Of a stretch of 64,000 nucleotides of DNA, positions 25,010 to 33,167 are shown one piece after another (position 1 is the stretch's first letter; every line of letters begins with the position of its first letter). The notes below the pieces were generated by a model. The model was given only the letters and a program-made list of their open reading frames with translations. It was not told the DNA's origin and searched no databases. The stretch is from an uncultured Roseburia sp. (GTDB taxonomy: Bacteria > Bacillota_A > Clostridia > Lachnospirales > Lachnospiraceae): contig USRX01000007.1 of NCBI GenBank assembly GCA_900557275.1, positions 34,476-98,475 of the forward strand, in the 5' to 3' direction. Position numbers and translations under genes: made by a program.

Positions 25010-25645
25010 CTATCCATGCAGTACAGCAGCTGCTGCGTCTGCTGCGGAAGCTGCATCTTCGGTATAGATATCCGCGCCAATGCTGTCTGCAAATGCCTGA
25101 TTTACCGGAGCTCCGCCTACCATAATGGTAACTTTGTCACGGATGCCGGCTTCTTCTGCGGCTTTGATAACCTCGCCAAGCATTGGCATGGTAGTTGTCA
25201 GAAGTGCAGAACAGCAGATAATGCTGCAGTCGTTCTCGATGGCGCATTTTACGAAATCCTGTGGTTCTACGTCTACACCAAGGTCAATGATCTCAATACC
25301 TTTTCCTTCGATCATCATACGAACCAGGTTCTTACCGATATCGTGCATATCGCCTTTTACTGTTCCGATGCATGCTTTTCCAAGCGGTTCTGCAGCCTCT
25401 CCGGAAAGAAGCGGTTTTAACAGTGCTGTTCCTGCATTCATCGCTCTGGCTGCTACCAGAACTTCCGGTACGAATACTTCATCATTTTTGAATTTCTCGC
25501 CGATGATGTTCATTCCGTCTAATAATCCTTCTTTTAAGATGGTTACAGCATCTACACCTTCATCAATCGCCTGCTGCACCAGTCTGGTTACATCTTTTTT
25601 CTTACCTCTCTGCAGAGCTTCTGAGATTTCATTAATAACTGACAT
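25010..25645 (-). CDS. Corrinoid protein of a methyltransferase system
   Basis: A 211-residue protein with an N-terminal four-helix cap (about 1-85, with VFVPEVLVAARAM) and a C-terminal Rossmann-like B12-binding domain holding GTVKGDMHDIGKNLV, whose His gives the lower axial cobalt ligand. GGAPVNQAFADSIGADIY follows. It carries the methyl group between the two UroD-fold methyltransferases encoded on either side. I chose 25645 (MSVINEISEAL) because AAGGAGGAAGAAAAAT lies directly upstream. The in-frame extension to 25729 lacks a ribosome site. Confidence 0.93.
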   Translation of the reverse strand: MSVINEISEALQRGKKKDVTRLVQQAIDEGVDAVTILKEGLLDGMNIIGEKFKNDEVFVPEVLVAARAMNAGTALLKPLLSGEAAEPLGKACIGTVKGDMHDIGKNLVRMMIEGKGIEIIDLGVDVEPQDFVKCAIENDCSIICCSALLTTTMPMLGEVIKAAEEAGIRDKVTIMVGGAPVNQAFADSIGADIYTEDAASAADAAAAVLHG

Positions 25646-25895
25646 ATTTTTCTTCCTCCTTAACCCTTCATACGCTTCTCTCTGACTGTTTTCAGTATAA
25701 AGATTCTTCTCTTTACTGTAAATTGTCATATGATCATGAGTTTATTCTGTTTTTCTTTTACCTGTTTTGGCTATATATCCAATATATGAATCCTGCCCGA
25801 AAATGTAAAATGATTCTTTCGACTGTTATCATGTCATTTCGTTATGCATTCAGATACATGTCTCTCTATTACGCATCAATTACACTGTCAGCTAA

Positions 25896-26882
25896 TTATT
25901 GCTCCTCACGATAGATATCTTTGCCGTCTTTCATGATCTCATCGATCATAACTTCTGTGGACCAGCCGCCGAAAGGAAGGAACATCGGACAATAGCAGTA
26001 TCCTTTTGCATTCTTTTCAAATGTCTCACGCACACGTCTGCGCAGATCTTCTTCTGTCAGAGTGCCTGCCAGCGCTTCAGTCTGATAGCCCTGATAATCC
26101 GGTGTGGTATGATATCCCAGCTTCATGCCGGTAATGGATTTCAGTTTTGCAATATCATTGATCTCCATTCCCTGCCATGCATCGATGCCAAGCTCTACAA
26201 ATTCCGGAACAATGGCTTCGATCTTACCACAGGAATGCATATCAAAAAGCACACCCAGTTCATGGCAGCGGTCAACCGCTTTTTTGATCTGCGGTTTGAT
26301 CAGTGAACGCCAGATATCCGGTGAAAAGAACATGTTATTCTGGGTACCCCAGTCATCGTGGAACATGAGTACATCCGGTTTGTAATAATAGATGACTTTC
26401 TCCATCAGTTTCAATTTCCACTCCATATAGGTATTCAGGAACTCTTCCACTTCTTCCGGATCGGTAAGCAGCGCACAGAGGGCATTTTCAAATCCCATCA
26501 GCATATGCAGACGCTCGAACGGTCCGTTTACAAACATGATCTCAAATACTTTATTTTCACGGTCAATCTCGCTGATATGATCGATCTCTTCTACTTTTGA
26601 CCAGTCCCATGCATCCAGATCCGGGAACTTAACCAGTTCTCTCCAGTCACAGATATCTTCCATGATCGGATCTACCGTATGATCCGGCGCAATCGCATCG
26701 ACGCTGGATTCATATTTCCACGGCACGCCAAACCAGTCCACACCGCCGTGTACATGAGACGGACGCTCTTTATATGCCTCCGGGTTAAATAATACAAACA
26801 ATCCTTCATCGGTAGGCAGTTCATCCACTGGCTCATTGCGGAAAAATGCCATCGCCCGCTCTTTCGGTGTCATCTTTTTCAT
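25896..26882 (-). CDS. Substrate-side UroD-fold methyltransferase of the corrinoid system
   Basis: A 328-residue uroporphyrinogen-decarboxylase-family protein, MKKMTPKERAMAFFRNEPVD at the start. Blocks include GGVDWFGVPW, LMFHDDWGTQNNMFFSP, FDMHSCGKIEAIVPEFV, GIDAWQGMEIND and FLPFGGWST. The HSCG motif retains His-x-Cys. Proteins of this subgroup act as substrate:corrinoid methyltransferases, for example on methoxylated aromatics in acetogen O-demethylases. The substrate here is unknown. It overlaps the 44-codon membrane gene upstream by 4 bp (ATGA) and is separated from the corrinoid gene by 250 bp. Confidence 0.8.
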   Translation of the reverse strand: MKKMTPKERAMAFFRNEPVDELPTDEGLFVLFNPEAYKERPSHVHGGVDWFGVPWKYESSVDAIAPDHTVDPIMEDICDWRELVKFPDLDAWDWSKVEEIDHISEIDRENKVFEIMFVNGPFERLHMLMGFENALCALLTDPEEVEEFLNTYMEWKLKLMEKVIYYYKPDVLMFHDDWGTQNNMFFSPDIWRSLIKPQIKKAVDRCHELGVLFDMHSCGKIEAIVPEFVELGIDAWQGMEINDIAKLKSITGMKLGYHTTPDYQGYQTEALAGTLTEEDLRRRVRETFEKNAKGYCYCPMFLPFGGWSTEVMIDEIMKDGKDIYREEQ

Positions 26883-27013
26883 GATTCTTTCTCCTTTTCC
26901 TGCTGTAATTCTTCTCTATTTTTCTTTCCCATCTGATTCCATGCTGCGGATAAAATCATCAGGAAAACCATAACTCCAACAAAGCATAACATCCAGATCT
27001 GTGTCGTTGTCAT
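26879..27013 (-). CDS. 44-residue membrane microprotein, first gene of the methyltransferase operon
   Basis: MTTTQIWMLCFVGVMVFLMI begins a protein with one transmembrane helix (about residues 6-24) and a charged tail rich in Lys, Glu and Gln ending EKEKES. GGGAGGAACAATAGG precedes ATG 27013. Its TGA overlaps the next gene's ATG (ATGA), so translation is coupled. The family is unrecognised. A second short frame directly upstream (ending at about 27018, tail DELINLDDREEQ) lacks a clear start. A role as membrane tether or part of an importer for the methylated substrate is speculation. Confidence 0.6.
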   Translation of the reverse strand: MTTTQIWMLCFVGVMVFLMILSAAWNQMGKKNREELQQEKEKES

Positions 27014-27313
27014 CCTATTGTTCCTCCCTGTCATCCAAATTGATCAGCTCATCGCTGTCGCCAAATTTATTCAGCTTTCCAATGGCAAATCCTCCTTGTA
27101 TAAGTTTGTAATTATGATACTCCAAAATATATCTTTTGAATATTCGCTAATATGTTTGACTTTTTATGTATTCATTCGTATATTATGTATGAATGGTTTT
27201 TCCTAAAATCTTTATACCAAAACGCTATAACATACACAAAACTGTACAATTTTTTCTGTATTTTAAAGTGTTTGCAAAACAAGCATCATTATAATATCGT
27301 ACATTATTTATAA

Positions 27314-27471
27314 TGTACTCACGGAATCTTCTAAATGAAGATTTCTGTGATAGATTTTTAATATACAATGACATTTTCGCAGTGCGTACACGGTGTGTAC
27401 GACGAAAAACGGAAGCAGTATATCGGAAATATAGCCAGAAAGATTTATTTTAAGAAGATTCCGTGAGTACA
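27314..27471. repeat. 158-bp element with 19-bp perfect terminal inverted repeats
   Basis: TGTACTCACGGAATCTTCT (27314-27332) is matched by its exact complement at 27453-27471. The interior contains a nested dyad, CGTACAC-GGT-GTGTACG, flanked by TTTTCG and CGAAAA. No coding frame is seen. It ends 23 bp before the PucR-type gene and could be a MITE or a large regulatory dyad. Confidence 0.65.
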
Positions 27472-27494
27472 TCTATACCATGGAGGAGGAATCT

Positions 27495-29030
27495 ATGTAT
27501 CTGAGCCTTGCCGTATTTGAGGAATGTCTCGCACCTTTTCAGCCACAGTTAAAAGGACATCCAGATCTGATAAAAACAAAATATATGGGCATTCAGCTTG
27601 CAATCCCGGATCAGGCGTATCTGCCGGATCATCTGCTACTGGAACATGCTTCTTATTTTCAGGAACATCCCCTTCCTCCCGGAAGCGGCTTTTTAAGCAT
27701 CGGTACCCCGGATAACGCTGCCCTGGAATACAATCTCTGTCTGATATTTCCTGAAAACACGGATGTCTACCAGCTCTATTATGAAGTGCAGAAAATTTTC
27801 TGCAAATACAACTCCTGGGAAAATGAATTACAGAAACTGATCCATCACAATGCTACACTGGATGAACTGTGTAAACTGTGCATCCCCATTTTTGAAAAAC
27901 CGATCTTTATTCATGACCGAAACAATGAACTGCTGGCCATTGCCAATGAAATGGACGGGCAGTTTTCCTGGCAGTATGACGAGACGTTCGACAAGTACTA
28001 TCTGCCCCTTGAAGTGTTAAATACTTTTAAATCCTCTGATGAATACCATAAGACGCTGCACACCTATGGCGCACAGATTTTTTCAGAAAAAGCCACCGGC
28101 TATCGTACATTATATGTGAACCTGCGAATCGAGTGGGTTTATGTGGGAAGGGTCTGTATTGACGAGATCGGAACCCCGATCCGAAAAAGGGATTACGAAC
28201 TTCTGGAATATTTTGCGGAAAATATTTCTCTGGCGCTGCAGCAGGGTATGCTCCTGGTCAGTGATGCATCTAACGTCCTGTCCATCCTTTTTAAAGGCAT
28301 GATTGATGGAAAAGTATACACCAGAAACCAGATTAGTAATCCTTTCAACTATTATAACTGGCATATCGATGACACCTTTCAGTGTGTGACCATTTTCTGC
28401 CAGAAAAGCGATAATGCCATCCATACGGCTACCAACCTGACGCATCGGCTGGCAAATATGTTTCCAAACAGCTGCGTCTTCCGAAATGAATATCAGATTA
28501 TCCTCGTGCTGAACATGACACTGGAACATACATCCCAAGAACGCTTTTTCTCTTATATTTCTGATTTTCTAAACCTTGGAAACCTGAAAGCCGGCGTCAG
28601 CATGTACGGACATGATTTTCAGAATTTTGCTTACTATTACCGCCAGACGCAGATTGCCCACCAGATCGGTCTCAACGAACATCTGCAGGCACCCATTTAT
28701 TATTTTGAGAATTATGCCTTTCATTATTTCTTCCGCCAGGCTTCCCAGGAGCTGCTGCCGGAAATGCTCTGCGCGCCGCAGCTTCTGAAACTGGTAGAAT
28801 ACGATGAGCAGCATGACACGGAGTTTGCCTACACCCTGCAGCGCTATCTGGTCAATGAGCGGAATATAAAAATGACGGCTACAGACCTGCATATCCACCG
28901 CAGTACGATGAATTACAGGATCAGCCGTCTTCATGAATTATTGGATATGGATCTGGACGATTCCGAGAATCGGTTGTATCTTCTCAACTCCTTCTATATG
29001 CTTGATTTCAAGAAAAAATATCAGAGTTAA
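27495..29030 (+). CDS. PucR-type transcriptional regulator
   Basis: A 511-residue regulator. The C-terminal 70 residues are the PucR HTH_30 domain (LQRYLVNERNIKMTATDLHI, HRSTMNYRISRLHELL). The middle (about 300-420) is a GGDEF-like CdaR-type region, and the first 250 residues form a sensor with GAF-like pattern. I place the start at 27495, since GGAGGAGGAATCT lies directly before it. It is divergent from the corrinoid methyltransferase operon, the position expected of its substrate-responsive activator. The stop overlaps cbiC on the other strand by 4 bp. Confidence 0.85.
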   Translation: MYLSLAVFEECLAPFQPQLKGHPDLIKTKYMGIQLAIPDQAYLPDHLLLEHASYFQEHPLPPGSGFLSIGTPDNAALEYNLCLIFPENTDVYQLYYEVQKIFCKYNSWENELQKLIHHNATLDELCKLCIPIFEKPIFIHDRNNELLAIANEMDGQFSWQYDETFDKYYLPLEVLNTFKSSDEYHKTLHTYGAQIFSEKATGYRTLYVNLRIEWVYVGRVCIDEIGTPIRKRDYELLEYFAENISLALQQGMLLVSDASNVLSILFKGMIDGKVYTRNQISNPFNYYNWHIDDTFQCVTIFCQKSDNAIHTATNLTHRLANMFPNSCVFRNEYQIILVLNMTLEHTSQERFFSYISDFLNLGNLKAGVSMYGHDFQNFAYYYRQTQIAHQIGLNEHLQAPIYYFENYAFHYFFRQASQELLPEMLCAPQLLKLVEYDEQHDTEFAYTLQRYLVNERNIKMTATDLHIHRSTMNYRISRLHELLDMDLDDSENRLYLLNSFYMLDFKKKYQS

Positions 29031-29665
29031 TCTCTGGCGAGACCATAGATCAGGGCATTGCAGATGGCTGCTGCCACATTGCTGCCACCCTTGCGCCCAC
29101 GGTTGACGATATAAGGCACATCTGTCTCCATGATCAGTTCCTTGGCTGCCTCCACGTTAACAAATCCCACCGGAACGCCGATGACAAATGCCGGTCTGTA
29201 AGTGCCCGCCTGGATCATTTCATATAGAGATACCAGTGCGGTAGGCGCATTTCCGATGGCAAAAATGACTGGTTTGTTGATCTTTGAAGCCTTTTCCATG
29301 CACACGGAAGCTCGTGTTACCTGGCGTGCTTTTGCTTCTGCCGCCACATCTTCATCTGCCATAAAGCAATGCACTTCCCCGCCAAATTTTGCCAGCATTT
29401 TTTTATTGATGCCGGACATTGCCATATTCGTATCTGTCACGATATCCGCCCCCTGACGGATCAGGTTTCTGGCAATGGCGATCGCATTTTCTGAATAACA
29501 CATCGTCTGTGCATATTCAAAATCAGCGCTGGTGTGGATCACGCGTTTTGTAACCGACTCCTGCTCTGCCGGTATCATGATGCCACGCTGCTGTAACTCT
29601 TCCCCAATGATTTCGAAGCTCCTGTTTTCTATCTCTCTGGGTGGAACCAGTTCTAATCGTTTCAT
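29027..29665 (-). CDS. cbiC: Precorrin-8X / cobalt-precorrin-8 methylmutase
   Basis: A 212-residue CbiC/CobH-family enzyme that moves the C-11 methyl group to C-12 to give (cobalt-)cobyrinate, a late step of corrin synthesis. The catalytic His44 lies in VIHTSADFEY. TDTNMAMSGINK, AIGNAPTAL, PAFVIGVPVGFVNVEAAKE and NRGRKGGSNVAAAICNAL are family signatures. It is the last gene of a run from the riboswitch-controlled cbiK downward. Since cbiK is cobalt-first, the anaerobic route is implied. Confidence 0.95.
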   Translation of the reverse strand: MKRLELVPPREIENRSFEIIGEELQQRGIMIPAEQESVTKRVIHTSADFEYAQTMCYSENAIAIARNLIRQGADIVTDTNMAMSGINKKMLAKFGGEVHCFMADEDVAAEAKARQVTRASVCMEKASKINKPVIFAIGNAPTALVSLYEMIQAGTYRPAFVIGVPVGFVNVEAAKELIMETDVPYIVNRGRKGGSNVAAAICNALIYGLARD

Positions 29666-29749
29666 ATTTGGCTCTCCTGTTATTATTAAATATATTTCGT
29701 CTAATTTACCATCTCTGTTTTAAATGGCAGTTATATTCCAAGTTACGAT

Positions 29750-30841
29750 TTACTCTTGTGCATTAAACCGTTCATATGGGTCTATCTTTGCATCTGAAAA
29801 TGTCCGCATCTCCTGATATACGGCAGCTGCCATATCCAGAAGCTCCATCATCATAACAGCTCCGGTTCCTTCCCCAAGCGCCATATCGCCCTGAATGACC
29901 GGCGTTACCTGTAACGCTTCCATCAACGTCTGTACCGCCGGTTCCCGGCTTTCATGGGATGGTATGAGAAAATCACGGACTTCCGGACGGATGCGGACTG
30001 CCACCAATGCTGCAGTCATGCTGATGATGCCGTCCAGCACAATGGGAAGGCCATAGACTGCGCCGCCGATAAACACTCCTGTCAAGGCTGCAATGTCATA
30101 TCCGCCCACTGTTTGTAAAATAGTAAATGCATCCATGTCGTTCTCACGCAAACCATACTTTTTTAATGCCTGCTCAATGACGCTGCATTTCTGCTTCAAT
30201 CGTTCATCATCCAGACCGGCTCCACGACCTGTCATTTTTTTCACATCTTCCCGAAGTAACGCTGTCGCCACGGCACTGCTGGTGGTGGTATTTCCGATTC
30301 CCATCTCTCCGGTACCGATCAGGCGATAGCCGCGATCCCTGAATTCCCGTACCAGCTCCATTCCAACAGTCATAGCCTGCAATGTCTCCTCCGGTGTCAT
30401 AGCCGGTTCCTGTAAAAAATTCCGGCTGCCTTCCCGAATCTTGCAGGATCTTACCCCTATAAGCTTCGCTTTTGTATTGATGCCTACATCTACCGGTAGA
30501 GTATGAATACCTGCACGCATTGCCATTTTGCATACCGAAGACTGTCCCTGTCCCATGCCTTCTGCTACAATACGGGTCACTTCCTGTCCGGACTGACTGA
30601 TGCCTTCTGCTACGATGCCGTTATCTGCACACATGACAAACACGATCTTTTTTCCGATATCAATGCTCTCATCCTTTAAGATAGCTCCGATACGGGTCAG
30701 GATTTTTGAAAATTTTCCCATGCTGTCCAAAGGAATGGCAAGATCATCCCAGTTCTTTTTTATTTTTTTCGTCAACGGTTTGCTGATTTCACTGACAGGC
30801 AATGCCCGCAGTATTTCTGTATAAGCTGATCCCTCTGCCAT
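29750..30841 (-). CDS. cobT: Nicotinate-nucleotide:dimethylbenzimidazole phosphoribosyltransferase
   Basis: A 363-residue CobT. It activates the lower-ligand base (benzimidazole or other) by making its alpha-ribotide. Blocks seen are VFVMCADNGIVAEGISQSGQ, TGEMGIGNTTTSSAVATALL, FTILQTVGGYDIAALTGVF and the catalytic-Glu segment DMALGEGTGAV. It lies 38 bp after the ABC ATPase gene, 84 bp before cbiC, and belongs to the same minus-strand corrinoid gene run. It allows salvaged or newly made cobinamide to be completed. Confidence 0.95.
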   Translation of the reverse strand: MAEGSAYTEILRALPVSEISKPLTKKIKKNWDDLAIPLDSMGKFSKILTRIGAILKDESIDIGKKIVFVMCADNGIVAEGISQSGQEVTRIVAEGMGQGQSSVCKMAMRAGIHTLPVDVGINTKAKLIGVRSCKIREGSRNFLQEPAMTPEETLQAMTVGMELVREFRDRGYRLIGTGEMGIGNTTTSSAVATALLREDVKKMTGRGAGLDDERLKQKCSVIEQALKKYGLRENDMDAFTILQTVGGYDIAALTGVFIGGAVYGLPIVLDGIISMTAALVAVRIRPEVRDFLIPSHESREPAVQTLMEALQVTPVIQGDMALGEGTGAVMMMELLDMAAAVYQEMRTFSDAKIDPYERFNAQE

Positions 30842-30879
30842 CTTTTTCTCCTGTCTGAGTCACAATATTATCTATCCAC

Positions 30880-32055
30880 TTACGTAAAAAAAGTTTCTTC
30901 AGATACAAGTTTCCCGCTCTTTCTGGCCAGCTCCTTTAATCTTTCATTTCCACGGTTGCCATCTGCAAACTGCTCCACCGTGCAAATGACTTTCTCACAA
31001 CATTCCATACATGTTGCCGCTTTTTGGAAGGTTTCTTCAGCAATCTCTTTGAAAGCCTCTTGGGAGATAACGGTCTCCGCCAGCGCTTTTGCCACTGCAT
31101 AATCGATATCATTTTCATGCAATACACCTGTTGCAAAGGGTACCCCCATACGCTGTAATCTCCGGTACAAAGAGATTCCGCTTCCACCACCACTGATAAC
31201 AAATACCTGTGGCTTTCCTTTTGGCGGTTCCATTTCCAGACAGCCAAATTCCGCATTATAGCTTCCAGCCGTTACTCCATAGAGCGCTTCAATATAAGAA
31301 GAAGTAAAGATTTCCTCCGGGGGACCATATTTTTCAATCTGGTTTCCATGCACACAGATTACATAATCAGAAATCTTCTGTGCCAGATCCAGTTCATGCA
31401 GGGACATGATAACAGTCAGATCGCGCTGCTGTACCATCTGCTTTAAGATAGTAAGCAATTCCAGTTTATGTTTGATATCCAGAAATGAGGTCGGTTCATC
31501 CAGAACAAGCATCTCCGGTTCCTGACAAAGTGCCCGGGCAAGCATGATACGCTGCCGCTGTCCGTCACTGATACAGGAAAAATCCACCTTTGCCAGATCG
31601 GATGCATGCACCAGTTCCAACGCCTGCTCTACTTTTTCCCAGTCATCATCTGTAAGAAGCCCAAGCTTTCCCGTATACGGATACCGACCGGTACTGACCA
31701 TTTCCTCACAGGTCATAAGCTCCGGATGCAGCCGTTCCGTCAGAACCATTGCCATCTTTTTTGCGATCTGGGCGTTGCTCATCTCCGTCATAGAAGACTG
31801 ATCCAGCCAAATACAGCCGCCCATCAGCTTCAACTGCTTTGTGATCGTCTTTAAAATGGTAGACTTTCCGGCACCATTCGGTCCGATGAGCGTCAGAATG
31901 CTGCCCTTTGGAATTTTCATCTCAATATGTCGGATCAATGGTTCTTTTCCATATCCAACATCCATATCTTCTGTATAAAAATAGTAATCCTTCACATAAA
32001 TCTCCATTCCGCTCGTTTTCCAGTAACAGATATCGTCATGAAAATGTATTTTCAT
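30880..32055 (-). CDS. Cobalamin/iron-type ABC ATPase with extra C-terminal domain
   Basis: A 391-residue FecE/BtuD-family ATPase: Walker A GPNGAGKST (58-66), signature SDGQRQRIMLARAL, Walker B EMLVLDEPTSFLD, switch His in VIMSLHELD. Normal members have about 260 residues. Here about 130 follow, starting PQVFVISGGGSGISLYRRLQ, with a Rossmann-like glycine-rich turn and a Cys-pair-containing segment (CMECCEKVIC). The role of the extension is unknown. I chose ATG 32055 because GGAAAGAGATTGC lies before it. It works with the permease and binding protein upstream. The cobT neighbour points to corrinoid import. Confidence 0.85.
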   Translation of the reverse strand: MKIHFHDDICYWKTSGMEIYVKDYYFYTEDMDVGYGKEPLIRHIEMKIPKGSILTLIGPNGAGKSTILKTITKQLKLMGGCIWLDQSSMTEMSNAQIAKKMAMVLTERLHPELMTCEEMVSTGRYPYTGKLGLLTDDDWEKVEQALELVHASDLAKVDFSCISDGQRQRIMLARALCQEPEMLVLDEPTSFLDIKHKLELLTILKQMVQQRDLTVIMSLHELDLAQKISDYVICVHGNQIEKYGPPEEIFTSSYIEALYGVTAGSYNAEFGCLEMEPPKGKPQVFVISGGGSGISLYRRLQRMGVPFATGVLHENDIDYAVAKALAETVISQEAFKEIAEETFQKAATCMECCEKVICTVEQFADGNRGNERLKELARKSGKLVSEETFFT

Positions 32056-32073
32056 GCAATCTCTTTCCAAAAA

Positions 32074-33096
32074 TCATCGTACCCTTCTGCCCTGTTTGCG
32101 AATCATCATATAGATTACCACCGGCGCGCCAAATACCGCTGTCACAGAACTGATACTGAGTTCTGTGGGGGCAAATACCGTTCGTGCCAGCAAATCACAG
32201 AACAGGCAGAACACTGCGCCGCCTAAAAAACCTGCCGGAATGATGACCAGCGGTTTTGCTGTTTTGAACATACTCTTGATCAGATGGGGCACCGCAATTC
32301 CTACAAAAGAAATCGGTCCCGCAAAGGCTGTTACACATGCAGAAAGTATACTTGAAAGCAGGATCAGAAGCACCCGCAGTGCTTTGATATTTACACCCAG
32401 ATTCTGGGCATAATTTTCTCCAATCTGATATGCCCCGATTGGTTTTGATAAGAAAAACACAAAAAATAATGCGACCAGAACGATAACTGCCATAATCTTC
32501 ACACTGTTCCATGAAGTGCCTGAAAAACTTCCCAGAGACCAGTTATGTAAGTTTACGATATTGGAATCTTCCGCAAACGTGACAAAAAAATCAGTAATGG
32601 CAGAGCAGATATATCCGATCATAATACCACATACTACAAGCATGGACATGTTGTTTACTTTCTTTGATACAGCCAGCACAAATCCCATGGAGATCATGGA
32701 ACCGACAAAAGCCGCCCCCACCATTCCCAAAGAACTGATCGTAATCCCTCTTCCCAAAAGGAATATCATAACAAGCGCCACCACCAACTTTGCACCGGAA
32801 GAGATTCCCAATACAAACGGTCCGGCAATAGGATTGGAAAAAAAAGTCTGTAACAAAAATCCGGACACAGACAAGGCTCCGCCCAGAAGCAGTGCTGCAA
32901 GGATTCTTGGCAAACGTATATTCCATAAAATCGACACCGCCGTAGCATCCGAAGATCTTCTGCCCAATACCGCAAGAATCTCTCTTGCGGACAGACGTAT
33001 GCTTCCACCATTGATATTCAAAAATAATAACAGGATCAGTAATACGATCAGGATGAGAAATCCCATGCCGTATCTGATCTTATTTTCTTTTTTCAT
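32074..33096 (-). CDS. FecCD/BtuC-type ABC permease
   Basis: A 340-residue permease with about ten helices. It has LPRILAALLLGGALSVSGFL and LQTFFSNPIAGPFVLGISSG, typical of the FecCD family, plus GLAVPHL-like VGIAVPHLIKSMFKT and the ATPase-contact region before it. I chose 33096 (MKKENKIRYG), with GGATTGGAGATTTAT upstream. It is 18 bp before the ATPase gene and after the binding-protein gene. Such permeases import vitamin B12, heme or siderophores. Context in a cobalamin gene run favours corrinoids. Confidence 0.92.
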   Translation of the reverse strand: MKKENKIRYGMGFLILIVLLILLLFLNINGGSIRLSAREILAVLGRRSSDATAVSILWNIRLPRILAALLLGGALSVSGFLLQTFFSNPIAGPFVLGISSGAKLVVALVMIFLLGRGITISSLGMVGAAFVGSMISMGFVLAVSKKVNNMSMLVVCGIMIGYICSAITDFFVTFAEDSNIVNLHNWSLGSFSGTSWNSVKIMAVIVLVALFFVFFLSKPIGAYQIGENYAQNLGVNIKALRVLLILLSSILSACVTAFAGPISFVGIAVPHLIKSMFKTAKPLVIIPAGFLGGAVFCLFCDLLARTVFAPTELSISSVTAVFGAPVVIYMMIRKQGRRVR

Positions 33097-33167
33097 ATAA
33101 ATCTCCAATCCTCTGTCAGCACCACATAACATATGGCGTCATATTTTTAAGTATCGTCACTATACAA

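Noticed and set aside
27314..27471. Simple terminator for the divergent operon
   Set aside because: The stem is separated by about 120 bp and is upstream of both divergent genes, so it cannot be their terminator.
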